Made by a program: the position numbers and the translations under genes. A stretch of 64,000 bases of DNA, from assembly GCF_000142805.1 (NCBI RefSeq), contig NC_013082.1, positions 1,550,001 to 1,614,000 on the forward strand, read 5' to 3'. This stretch comes from Lachancea thermotolerans CBS 6340. Its lineage: Eukaryota; Ascomycota; Saccharomycetes; Saccharomycetales; Saccharomycetaceae. Shown here piece after piece: positions 28,991-37,933 of the stretch (position 1 is its first letter; each line of letters begins with the position of its first letter). The notes under the pieces are model-generated. The model made no database searches and was not told the origin of the DNA. It was given only the letters and a program-made list of their open reading frames with translations.

Positions 28991-30511
28991 ATGTCCTACG
29001 ACAGGTCAGAACAGCTCTCAGAGGAGCTTTCACGGGTGGAGACCGGGGCGTCGGAGCTGCAACACCAGGAGTTCACCAGGGCCGTTGTGGGCGAGAACTC
29101 CGACGAAGGCAGCAGCGCAGAGCGCGCGGCGGCTAAAGAAGAGGACGCGGAAAACGAGCCAGAGATGCCTGCGGTGCGCCTGCGGCGCACCGAGTCCAAG
29201 CTGTCACGCGTGGTGACTGGGTTCTTCTCAGACAGGATGCACACCGAGCGCAGAACGCTCCTGGGCAAGTTCCTGCTCAACCATCTGCTGTTGGGGATGC
29301 TGATTATGGCGGTGTTCTCGCTGTACTGGGGCGCAATGTACAAGCGCAGCAGCCATCTCCACAAAGTCAAGGTGCTGGCGGTAATTCAAGACGACGGCGG
29401 CGACGGCGGCAGCGCGGGCGGAGTGGCCACGGCAATCCCGCAGCTTCTGGAAAGCGTTCCCGGCACGTGGCACGTGTACAACACGTCGTCGTTCCAGCAG
29501 CGGTACGGGGTCGCAGGCGGGGAGATTGACGCCAAGATCCACAAGCTCGTGCACGACGAGAAGTACTGGATGTCGCTTAACGTCAAGCCCAACGCGACCA
29601 ACGCGCTCCTGGACTCCGTGCGGCGGGCTAGTGCGCCCGCATTCAACTCGTCGCAGTACTTCGAGGCGTTCTACGAGAGCGGGCGCGACCCCACCAACAT
29701 GAAGTCGACCATTTTGCCGCTGATGCTGCAGCTGGAGGCGCTGCACCAGAACTACCACGCGAGCGTGTACCTGCCCGCGGTGCTGCAGAACGCGTCACAG
29801 ACCATGGCGCAGGCCGCGCGCAACGTCGCGCAGGCGGGTAGGATGGTGTACGGGCAGGTGGATAGCCGGCCCTTCAGCGACTACGTGCTGCTGGGACCGC
29901 TGCAGGTGGGTCTGATCTACTGCATTCTGCTTACGTTTTTCCAGCTCGCGCTTTTCGGGCCCATCCACGGGCAGATGGGCCAGAAGCTGAAGCCCTCGCA
30001 CATGCTGCTGTACCGCTACACGATCGCGTTTGTGAACTACTTCTTCCTCTCGTTGTTTTTCTGTCTGGTGTCGCTGGCGTTCCAAGTGGACTACACCAAG
30101 ACTTTCGGCCGCGGCGGCTTCATGGTCGCGTGGATGACGTCGTGGCTGCTGATGGCCGCTGTCGGCGGGGCCAATGAGAACATGATCACCATGGTTATGT
30201 CAGTCGCACCGCAGTTCCTGGGCTTCTGGATGATCTTCTGGGTCGTCTTGAACATCTCGCCTTCCTTCTACCCCATGGACCTGACAAACAATTTCTACCG
30301 CTACGGGTACATGACGCCTATATACAACGGGGTGATGATGTTCCGCGTGATATTTCTGGACCTGTACCGCGGCAACCTCGGAAGAAACTATGGCATTCTG
30401 TGCGCGTGGGTGGTGGTGAATATGGCCTTGTTTCCGTTCGTGATGAAGTTCTTTATTCACCAGAAGAAGAAAGAGGTCATGAGGGCGGCCGCGGCAAGGA
30501 ACGCGAGCTGA
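28991..30511 (+). CDS. Sng1-like membrane protein (DUF3533 family)
   Basis: A 506-residue protein from ATG 28991; the open frame extends back to a TTG at 28817 but a TATA element sits between. It belongs to the Sng1/YJR015W family (S. cerevisiae Sng1 547), plasma-membrane proteins first found as nitrosoguanidine-resistance factors when overexpressed. Layout fits: a hydrophilic N-terminus of about 90 residues, one TM (LLLGMLIMAVFSLYWGAMY), an external domain of about 190 residues, then about five TM helices from residue 300, including the conserved QVGLIYCILLTFFQLALFGP and YGYMTPIYNG. It lies between LEM3 and PPM2, where neither S. cerevisiae series has it. It shares the GC-rich codon use of LEM3. 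Sng1 is reported to act in sphingolipid signalling, so the pairing with a flippase subunit may be meaningful. Confidence 0.85.
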   Translation: MSYDRSEQLSEELSRVETGASELQHQEFTRAVVGENSDEGSSAERAAAKEEDAENEPEMPAVRLRRTESKLSRVVTGFFSDRMHTERRTLLGKFLLNHLLLGMLIMAVFSLYWGAMYKRSSHLHKVKVLAVIQDDGGDGGSAGGVATAIPQLLESVPGTWHVYNTSSFQQRYGVAGGEIDAKIHKLVHDEKYWMSLNVKPNATNALLDSVRRASAPAFNSSQYFEAFYESGRDPTNMKSTILPLMLQLEALHQNYHASVYLPAVLQNASQTMAQAARNVAQAGRMVYGQVDSRPFSDYVLLGPLQVGLIYCILLTFFQLALFGPIHGQMGQKLKPSHMLLYRYTIAFVNYFFLSLFFCLVSLAFQVDYTKTFGRGGFMVAWMTSWLLMAAVGGANENMITMVMSVAPQFLGFWMIFWVVLNISPSFYPMDLTNNFYRYGYMTPIYNGVMMFRVIFLDLYRGNLGRNYGILCAWVVVNMALFPFVMKFFIHQKKKEVMRAAAARNAS

Positions 30512-30583
30512 GAAGCGCGGCGCGCCATTCTATTGACAAGCTTCAAAGAGATGCAGGTTCCGAGAACAGACGCCATTCTCCAG

Positions 30584-32683
30584 CTAATCCGACAAGTCGG
30601 CTCCTCTAATACGCATCACGCCGTTCCAAACGGCGCCGAAACCATAGCATACTGCCCCGCCACCGAATATGTACACGTCTCTTTGTGAGCTCATTTGTAA
30701 CTCGAACCCTGCCATCAACGGAATGCCTTCCTCCCAAACTGCGGTTGGAATTCTGACTAGGTTGACCTTCCCCGATGTTAGGCATGCCTCGACCACAGTA
30801 GAGTGTTGATCAAACAAGACATCTGGGCTGAAACCCCCCACAATCAATAATCTATCGTCATCAATGAATATAGTCTTGCATCCATACCTTTTGAACGCAG
30901 GATGCGTAAGTTGTTTTTCGATTTTAATAGTCTTGGTAGTTTCGTCGTAGCTGAAAACCGAAATAGCGCCGGTTATAGACCCGTCTTTGTCAGCCCCGCC
31001 TGTAATGGCACCTTTGCGCGCCTTTTTATTGTATGCTAGTCCGGGAGAAGCAACAAGCGGAATACTTCCTTCAACTCTTGGCACCGTAAGATTGTTTTCC
31101 CCTGCATCGTAAATCAAAAAAGGCTGACCCTCACTAACCCCACCAAAAATCAGTACTTGCGTGTCACTGATGGAACAAGCACCATGTCTAAATCGGGTCT
31201 CTGGGAGAGAAGGACCTGCTGTCCATTGCCATGAGTCTGGAGACTTGCGGTGCAAAAGCCACAGATCGGAGTAAGGTTTTTTTGGGCCGCCTCTCCCTCC
31301 AACAAGCACACAAAGATTCTCGCTCAAGGAAGTTAAAGTATGGCACATGCGCTCAGGAGGTGCTTCCCCTATAAGTTCTGGATCGATTTGGCGAATACTG
31401 CGAAGTACGGGGTCTATCAAAAGCGTATCCTTCAGCCTGCTACTGAAGCAACCTTGTGTGTATATTATCTCATTGTTTGGCAAGATCGCTGCTGATCCAA
31501 ATTTCCTTTGCAAAAAGTCGCTACCATCCAATGGAAGGAAATCCATGGGCGGGTCCTTTATTAAGAGCTCACTAGGGTTTAACTCTTCGTTTTGCTTGAG
31601 CTTCGGGCAAAATTCGAAGTTCTGATCGTTTGTTGCGTGTCCTATCACGTAGTGATGGCAAAACATAAGAAACTCCTCCAGCTCATCAAAAGGCTCAACA
31701 CTCTCGACTTTTTGTTTAATATCATCATCTATGGATTCCCAAAGTTGGTACATGTTCCCGATATTTGTATGCGGGAATCCATATGACCGAAATCTCTGTT
31801 CCTGAGTGGCTTTGGTCTGATGGTCCAAGACTGACTGTAGAGGTGAATCGTTCTTTTTGAAATGATAGAGCATTCTCCGGGAAAACGGTTCCGACGGTCC
31901 AGCTGGCACCAGTTGCTCCAAAACAACAAAATGGGAATTGGGCATTTTAGAGCATGAAAGTATAATCGCGTTGGACTTTTCGCTGGACATGTAAGCTAGC
32001 GAGACTTCTGCCACAAAGATCTTGATTTTATTAGGATCGTTGAGCTCTAGACCCTCCATCAACTTAACAAAGTTCCCTGCTTTATTCAAATCACATGGTG
32101 ATGCCAGATACTGCCTGCCCTGAAGGACGTTTTGTAAGCGTGGATGAGCTATCAGCTTCCCAACGATTTGTTGGAGCTCGGGCGTCTTCTCGATTATCTT
32201 TTTTTTCTCCAGTAGTAGGTCTGGATAGTCAAGGTCTACAAACGACAGACGGCCTCCATATTTAGCATTCTCCTTATTTGTGCTATCCAGAAGCTGGAAA
32301 GGCAGAGGGTCAAACCCGCAACCTAGATTGATCACAGTAATCGGCTTGTTTGTACTTGCAGCAATAGAATCAATCTTTGATTTGATGGCGTAAATTCTGA
32401 GCCAATATCCTCGGTTTATGCAAGGCGAGCGTCTTAAAGCTTTGTTGACAAAGTACTTGAAATACTCATTGCAGCCCTTGTTTTCATCAACGTTTCTGTT
32501 GGCATCCATGTGGTGTAGATAGAGCCTCTCCACCGACCGCTTCGATGCAATTGACGAATTATTTGTCCCTTGGATAGCCAAATCAGCATACTTTTTACGT
32601 CTTTCGAGTTTTTCAGCTTGCCTTGCCTGCCTTGGGGTCAAGTCATTTTGCTTATTACCGGCCTCAGATACCAAAGGTGTCAT
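30584..32683 (-). CDS. PPM2: tRNA wybutosine-synthesizing methyltransferase (Tyw4)
   Basis: A 699-residue protein (S. cerevisiae Ppm2/Tyw4 695). It performs the last methylation/methoxycarbonylation of the wybutosine base next to the tRNA-Phe anticodon. Residues about 35-350 are a leucine carboxyl methyltransferase-type SAM domain with the INLGCGFDPLPFQLLD motif. From about residue 380 onward, Kelch-like beta-propeller strands appear (VLVGGRGGPKKPYSDLWLL, ILIFGGVSEGQ-type, LLIVGGFSPD, VYIFGGGAVCYGFG). It converges on the SNG1-like gene (72 bp) and is divergent from FIG4 (160 bp). Confidence 0.95.
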   Translation of the reverse strand: MTPLVSEAGNKQNDLTPRQARQAEKLERRKKYADLAIQGTNNSSIASKRSVERLYLHHMDANRNVDENKGCNEYFKYFVNKALRRSPCINRGYWLRIYAIKSKIDSIAASTNKPITVINLGCGFDPLPFQLLDSTNKENAKYGGRLSFVDLDYPDLLLEKKKIIEKTPELQQIVGKLIAHPRLQNVLQGRQYLASPCDLNKAGNFVKLMEGLELNDPNKIKIFVAEVSLAYMSSEKSNAIILSCSKMPNSHFVVLEQLVPAGPSEPFSRRMLYHFKKNDSPLQSVLDHQTKATQEQRFRSYGFPHTNIGNMYQLWESIDDDIKQKVESVEPFDELEEFLMFCHHYVIGHATNDQNFEFCPKLKQNEELNPSELLIKDPPMDFLPLDGSDFLQRKFGSAAILPNNEIIYTQGCFSSRLKDTLLIDPVLRSIRQIDPELIGEAPPERMCHTLTSLSENLCVLVGGRGGPKKPYSDLWLLHRKSPDSWQWTAGPSLPETRFRHGACSISDTQVLIFGGVSEGQPFLIYDAGENNLTVPRVEGSIPLVASPGLAYNKKARKGAITGGADKDGSITGAISVFSYDETTKTIKIEKQLTHPAFKRYGCKTIFIDDDRLLIVGGFSPDVLFDQHSTVVEACLTSGKVNLVRIPTAVWEEGIPLMAGFELQMSSQRDVYIFGGGAVCYGFGAVWNGVMRIRGADLSD

Positions 32684-32843
32684 TGTAGCTTGACTTCTTA
32701 TAAGCGCTGGTGTTTTTCAAAATTTGCCCATCTCATTTTGGCTTTTCAATCTCTTCATTTTTTTCAAATAGCCTGTAAATGGATCAACCTTATCACATTT
32801 TACTGGAACCGCTCATGTTGGGCATCCTTGTGTTGATAGGACA

Positions 32844-35408
32844 ATGGAGGGAGACTCTCTGAAAAGCAGCAGAAATGGCATCGAAATACCAGCGAAGCAG
32901 CCACCTCCTGTGAACGCATCAAAACAACGGAAGACAAAGAAGTTCATTCTGTCAAAGTACACCATCTATGAAACCAAGGATCGCATATACATAGTGGGGA
33001 GCAATAAAAGGGAAACTATGTTCCGCATCCTCGAAATAGATCTCACTGTCCCTGAAAACGAACTGGCTGTACTAGAAGACAATGTCTTTTTCACAAGGTC
33101 CGAAATCATGAATGTTCTCGCTGCATTGGAAGACGCCAACGACGAGGGGTTACACAAAAGGCTCACTGTTTATGGTTTGCTGGGCTTCATACGGTTTACG
33201 GAATGTTACTATCTGGTTGTAATAACCAAGCTGAGTCAGGTTGCAGTTCTGGGTGGACATTGCATATATCATATTGACGAGACAGAACTAGTCCCGATTT
33301 CCAACTCCTATAAAACCCCAGAAAAGAGTTCAGGCGAGGCGCGATTTCTTAGCACCTTTCTGAGTTTAGACCTGAGCAAGACCTTTTACTTCAGTTATAC
33401 TTACGACATCACAAATACATTGCAGACAAATCTTTTAAGGGAAAAGCTAAAGGCAGTCGATCGTGTAGATTTGTCTGTGCCTGTTGGTATCCCAGATTAT
33501 AACGATATGTTCATGTGGAATAGCAATCTTTTGAAACCATTGTTCCCATGCATAGATACAGTTTATGATTGGTTTCAAGCAATGGTTCATGGATTTATTG
33601 ATCAGGTCAACGTTTCAATTTGGGGAAGAAGTGTCTACGTTACTTTGATAGCAAGACGTTCCCATCATTTTGCTGGAGCACGTTACTTGAAGAGAGGAGT
33701 CAACAAGCAAGGTTATGTCGCAAACGAGGTCGAAACAGAACAGATAGTATCTGACATGATACTCACTCCTTTCCATCAGCCAGCAAATGGATATTTTGAC
33801 AGCGACCGCTATACTTCGTTTGTGCAACATCGTGGCTCCATCCCACTTTACTGGTCTCAAGAAGCTTCAAATTTAACTGCCAAGCCCCCTATTCAGATTA
33901 ATGTTGTTGATCCCTTCTTTAGCGCAGCAGCACTACACTTTGACCGCTTATTCCAGAGGTACGGTGGGGGGCCGATCCAGGTACTTAACTTAATCAAAAC
34001 AAAGGAGAAAACCCCAAGGGAAACCAAATTGCTGACTGAATTTGAACAGTGCATTGACTATCTCAACAAATTCCTAGCAGATGACAAGAAAATTGAGTAC
34101 ACTTCATGGGATATGAGTAGGGCTTCAAAATCTCACGGGCAAGTTGTTATAGAATTTCTTGAAAGGTATGCCGTTAATACAGTCGAGAGTACAGGTATTT
34201 TTCATAACGGACGAAACTTCAAAAGCACTCAAATACAAGAGGGAATTTGTAGAACAAATTGCATTGACTGCTTAGACAGAACAAATGCAGCTCAGTTTGT
34301 CATCGGAAAAAGAGCTTTAGGCGTCCAGCTAAAAATTTTGGGAATAGCAGACGATTCATTTTTGGAATACGACTCGGATATTGTACACATACTTACGGAA
34401 CTCTTCCACGATCATGGAGATACAATCGCCCTACAATATGGAGGCTCTCACCTTGTCAATACAATGGAAACTTACAGAAAAATCAATCAGTGGAGTTCTC
34501 ATTCAAGGGACATGATTGAAAGCATAAAAAGATTTTACAGTAACTCCTTCATAGATGCCCAAAGGCAAGACGCGATCAACCTGTTTCTTGGGCATTACGT
34601 TTGGGAGGAAGGTTTGCCAGCTTTGTGGGAGATGAATACAGACTTTTACTTGCATAACTCCTGTGAAAATGACACCGAAAAAAGGAGCTACACTAAATGG
34701 TGGAATATTTACAATACGAAGAGCCTGAGAGGCACTATAAAGGAGGAAATATTTGGCAAAGACAACGACATCACGAAAGAAAAGATATCTAAGAATGTTA
34801 GGGGCTACCCAGGAGCCTTTGATAATTATTGGAACGAATACTACGCTCCTCGATTATTTTCCTCAATTCAGGATCTTTTTGCCTTCAAAATGAACTCTAC
34901 AAGGAGGTACAATGGAAACGAAAAGAGAGGAAATGTCTTTTCCCCATTTCATTCGCGCAAACAGAGCAGTCTGAATAATAAACTGAAAAACCTAGCTAAT
35001 AGAGAGCATGAAGAGGAAGGGGGGCCCGACACTGATGACAAGGGCTACACCCATGTTGATGAAAACGAACTGTACCATATTTACCTCGACGACCATATGA
35101 AGGAAATGGAAAACTTGAAACGAGAAGTTGATGGTCTCGATATTCTTGAGAGAGAATCTTTGGAGCCACCAGAAAGCGATTTTGCAGGAAAAAATTACAC
35201 GGTGAACTCTTCAGACGACATGCCATCAGCCTACCTCACGGCTTTATCTGAGGGCTCGATAGATGATGTTAAACGTTACGAAGAGCTTTGCAAGATTACA
35301 AACTACCTACCGTATGAAAGCTATGCGTCCTCAGATGATCTTTATAAAATTGGTGTGGACAAAGAGCAACTTGAAATTTACGAGGCCTTGTATGACAAAG
35401 CCACGTAG
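32844..35408 (+). CDS. FIG4: Phosphatidylinositol 3,5-bisphosphate 5-phosphatase Fig4
   Basis: An 854-residue Sac-domain protein (S. cerevisiae Fig4 879). With Vac14 it both stabilises Fab1 and dephosphorylates PI(3,5)P2 on the vacuole membrane. The N-terminal Sac subdomain starts with [20 protein letters not shown] (residues about 33-52). The catalytic CX5R motif C-I-D-C-L-D-R is at residues 473-479 within [16 protein letters not shown]. The C-terminal 170 residues are charged and mostly disordered, ending with [15 protein letters not shown]. It converges on RRP40 with only 45 bp between stops. Confidence 0.96.
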   Translation: MEGDSLKSSRNGIEIPAKQPPPVNASKQRKTKKFILSKYTIYETKDRIYIVGSNKRETMFRILEIDLTVPENELAVLEDNVFFTRSEIMNVLAALEDANDEGLHKRLTVYGLLGFIRFTECYYLVVITKLSQVAVLGGHCIYHIDETELVPISNSYKTPEKSSGEARFLSTFLSLDLSKTFYFSYTYDITNTLQTNLLREKLKAVDRVDLSVPVGIPDYNDMFMWNSNLLKPLFPCIDTVYDWFQAMVHGFIDQVNVSIWGRSVYVTLIARRSHHFAGARYLKRGVNKQGYVANEVETEQIVSDMILTPFHQPANGYFDSDRYTSFVQHRGSIPLYWSQEASNLTAKPPIQINVVDPFFSAAALHFDRLFQRYGGGPIQVLNLIKTKEKTPRETKLLTEFEQCIDYLNKFLADDKKIEYTSWDMSRASKSHGQVVIEFLERYAVNTVESTGIFHNGRNFKSTQIQEGICRTNCIDCLDRTNAAQFVIGKRALGVQLKILGIADDSFLEYDSDIVHILTELFHDHGDTIALQYGGSHLVNTMETYRKINQWSSHSRDMIESIKRFYSNSFIDAQRQDAINLFLGHYVWEEGLPALWEMNTDFYLHNSCENDTEKRSYTKWWNIYNTKSLRGTIKEEIFGKDNDITKEKISKNVRGYPGAFDNYWNEYYAPRLFSSIQDLFAFKMNSTRRYNGNEKRGNVFSPFHSRKQSSLNNKLKNLANREHEEEGGPDTDDKGYTHVDENELYHIYLDDHMKEMENLKREVDGLDILERESLEPPESDFAGKNYTVNSSDDMPSAYLTALSEGSIDDVKRYEELCKITNYLPYESYASSDDLYKIGVDKEQLEIYEALYDKAT

Positions 35409-35453
35409 CTTTAATGTACAACTTGCGGAACAGACGACTTCCCGTTTTTTAGC

Positions 35454-36164
35454 TCACTGCACCGAATTTGTTACCGCTTTAAAATGCTGAGATATGATGA
35501 ATTTGTGTTCGGCAGAGGGGTGGCTTTGACAATCATTGATAGATCTGTAGCATGCTAAAGTACTTTTCACGTCGTCACACTTTATCCATACTTTGCCATT
35601 GATGCCTATGGCAATTTCAAATTGCGCATTTTTGGCAAGTAACGTAAGCAGCGGATATTCATTGTTAAAAGTTAACTCTCTGCTGAACGCAAGCGAGACA
35701 TCAGCCACCATGCCTCCATCCAAGAGTCCGAATCCCGCATCTTTGCCTGTGGTAGAATCTACGCATTCAATTTCAGCCTCAAGCTCCTTGTCTGCCTTGC
35801 ATACCCTAGCATACACCAAATCTCCGACCTTGAGAGATGGCCTGTTTTTTTTGGAAGCGTTTGGAAAGGCCATATAAGAAAGCGTAACGGGAGATGAAAA
35901 ACTGGCCAGAGATACACGGTAGCTATCTGAAAACGAACCAGTAATCAGCCCGACCACCAGGTCGCCGACTGCGGGAATGTATCGTTTCGAGTTGTGGTCC
36001 ACGCGTATGGACAAGTTTTTCTTGGTGCTACCAATAACTTCGAACCCAGCGTTCACGGGACGTATTTCTTGGGTTCTTGGATCGCAATACACTCCTGGCC
36101 CTATTACCACATTCTCTTTATCAGCTATGTCAAGTTTGTCACCAGGCGCTATGAGGGTATTCAT
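35454..36164 (-). CDS. RRP40: Exosome cap subunit Rrp40
   Basis: A 236-residue protein (S. cerevisiae 240). It is one of the three S1/KH cap subunits of the RNA exosome, which processes 5.8S rRNA and degrades RNA. The N-terminal domain (LIAPGDKLDIADKENVVIGPGVY), the S1 domain (YIPAVGDLVVGLITGSFSDSYRVSL-type, residues about 62-135) and the KH-like C-terminus with FEIAIGINGKVWIKC are recognisable. The promoter carries RRPE- and PAC-like motifs (36244-36272). Confidence 0.96.
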   Translation of the reverse strand: MNTLIAPGDKLDIADKENVVIGPGVYCDPRTQEIRPVNAGFEVIGSTKKNLSIRVDHNSKRYIPAVGDLVVGLITGSFSDSYRVSLASFSSPVTLSYMAFPNASKKNRPSLKVGDLVYARVCKADKELEAEIECVDSTTGKDAGFGLLDGGMVADVSLAFSRELTFNNEYPLLTLLAKNAQFEIAIGINGKVWIKCDDVKSTLACYRSINDCQSHPSAEHKFIISQHFKAVTNSVQ

Positions 36165-36775
36165 TCTGGGCTTTCTGGTAGTAGTGTGCAGCTCACTCTT
36201 TTACTGTGATGAGCCCTCTATGAATTCTGCTCTGGCTCTAAGTCTCATCTCGCTCACTAGCTATAATTTTCAATGAGCTCAAGACTAAGTCGTTAAATTT
36301 ATCCGTGTTCAATGATCAACAAGAAGTCGAGTACTTAGCGGAAAGAGTTTAGTAGAACAGCCATAAACTTCAAAACCAGTATTCAACCGGAGAGTATTTT
36401 CCAGGTATGCACCGGCAATCCGTTTTTAGTTCTAGAGCTGCCACAACATTGGACGCAAAGAACCGCGCCCCTAGGCAACGTTGACCAGCCACGCATCTAT
36501 AATAACTACCTTAGAGCCCCGTTCGACACCCCATGATTTCGGAAACAACAATTTATGTATTATAAGGCAGTTATGGACACAGATTCTTTGATCTAACGCA
36601 GTAATTATGCTAGCTTCCATGCTTTTAGCAGTTTACAAAGAAACCAAAGCCAGTCCGATCGGGTCATGTGATTATATTACAAGATCGCTACTCACGCGGC
36701 AATGAATTGCACTCATGTTACATCCAATGCCAAAGAATTGTACCGAACAGACTCTGTAGGGCCTCGCCAGTTGCG
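36165..36775. other. Divergent intergenic region RRP40-PFA3
   Basis: A 611-bp shared promoter. Ribosome-biogenesis-type motifs lie at the RRP40 side. A GTTCGAC string near 36520 lacks complementary arms and is not a tRNA. Nothing else was recognised. Confidence 0.5.
36244..36272 (-). promoter_or_regulatory. RRPE/PAC-like motifs upstream of RRP40
   Basis: Reading the minus strand, TGAAAATT (36265-36272) resembles RRPE and GAGATGAG (36244-36251) is one base from PAC (GCGATGAG). They lie 80-110 bp upstream of RRP40, as expected for an rRNA-processing gene. Confidence 0.5.
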
Positions 36776-37804
36776 ATGAAGGCCTGGTCTATCATTACAA
36801 GTGCTTTTCCGAAATGCTTGACAGTTTTTTTGTTCATTTACACCGGGAGCGTTACGGTGTTGGACGTCAGGGTTCTTCCAATATCTTTAACGATAGCCAT
36901 GGCCGGATTGTGCATGTCGCTGAGCTTGTACACTTATTTCAAGGTTATCAGGACTGGTGCAGGGAGCCCATTGGATTTTCCTGAATTGCGCATCGACAAT
37001 GTTGATGCTGCTGATGAGGGTGTGGAGCTCCCGCCACCTTTTCTCTCGAAGCGTTCCGTGACGCTGAAGAGAAATGGCCGGTTCAGATTTTGCCGTGTTT
37101 GCGCGGTCTGGAAGCCCGATAGGTGCCATCACTGTTCTGCTTGTAAAAAATGCTTTCTCAAGATGGATCATCATTGCCCGTGGTTTGCTTCATGTGTTGG
37201 CTACGCAAACCAAAAGTACTTCGTGCAATTTTTAATTTACGGTACAGTGTTTTCCATCCTCATATTTCTCCTTTCTGGCACAGAGCTGCTATTGTGGTTT
37301 AAAAACCAGCGCTATAATCAAGAAATGATACAACTGCCGCTTCTTGTTGTGTGGATTTTATCGGTGGCCATCTCAATATCCATGCTAGCGTTCACGTCGT
37401 ACACTGTTTATCTGATCACCAAAAACCAGACTACAATCGAGATGTATGAATGGTCAAACTTGAAGGCCGAAGCAAACATCATGGACGAAGTGCGTGGAAC
37501 TAACACATTCGAGGATAAAAACGTTTTCGACTTGGGTTCTGCTTCACTTAACTGGAAGTACGTTATGGGTGAAACCTGGTTAGAATGGCTATTGCCAATA
37601 CCAACCTTTTCACAGGTAAGAAGTCGACATACATTGGATGAAAGTGGCTTATATTTCAAAATCAATCAAGATTTCCAGGAACAGATCTTTGATAGCATAG
37701 ACCTCCAAGAAAGGCTGATGCGGCGTTTGACGCCGCGATCGTCTTTTGAACAAAGCAACGTAGCGACAAATAACCAATATCGCTCTTCACCCATTCCATC
37801 TTGA
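36776..37804 (+). CDS. PFA3: Vacuolar palmitoyltransferase Pfa3 (DHHC)
   Basis: The frame opens at a GTG at 36668, but the first ATG at 36776 gives 342 residues (S. cerevisiae Pfa3 336). It palmitoylates Vac8 at the vacuole membrane. Two N-terminal TM helices (CLTVFLFIYTGSVTVLDV, ISLTIAMAGLCMSLSLYTYF) precede the DHHC cysteine-rich domain from about residue 106 (CRVCAVWKPDRCHHCSACKKC) with the catalytic DHHC at 131-134. Two more TM helices follow (FLIYGTVFSILIFLLSG, PLLVVWILSVAISISMLAF). The cytosolic tail holds the W-rich NWKYVMGETWLEWLLP segment. It converges on EGT2. Confidence 0.94.
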   Translation: MKAWSIITSAFPKCLTVFLFIYTGSVTVLDVRVLPISLTIAMAGLCMSLSLYTYFKVIRTGAGSPLDFPELRIDNVDAADEGVELPPPFLSKRSVTLKRNGRFRFCRVCAVWKPDRCHHCSACKKCFLKMDHHCPWFASCVGYANQKYFVQFLIYGTVFSILIFLLSGTELLLWFKNQRYNQEMIQLPLLVVWILSVAISISMLAFTSYTVYLITKNQTTIEMYEWSNLKAEANIMDEVRGTNTFEDKNVFDLGSASLNWKYVMGETWLEWLLPIPTFSQVRSRHTLDESGLYFKINQDFQEQIFDSIDLQERLMRRLTPRSSFEQSNVATNNQYRSSPIPS

Positions 37805-37933
37805 ACGCCATTTAAAAGTTTCTTAGCATTTTCATTTCATCCGTGATCAACATCAATAAGTTACAATTTATTACAAAGCTCCTATAATACACAGCATTCA
37901 TTTCTGAATGATATCCCAAGTGTGACAATCAGC

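Noticed and set aside
29228-29758. 176-codon minus-strand ORF over the SNG1-like gene
   Set aside because: Same cause: a GC-rich shadow of the DUF3533 gene, with no recognisable domain.
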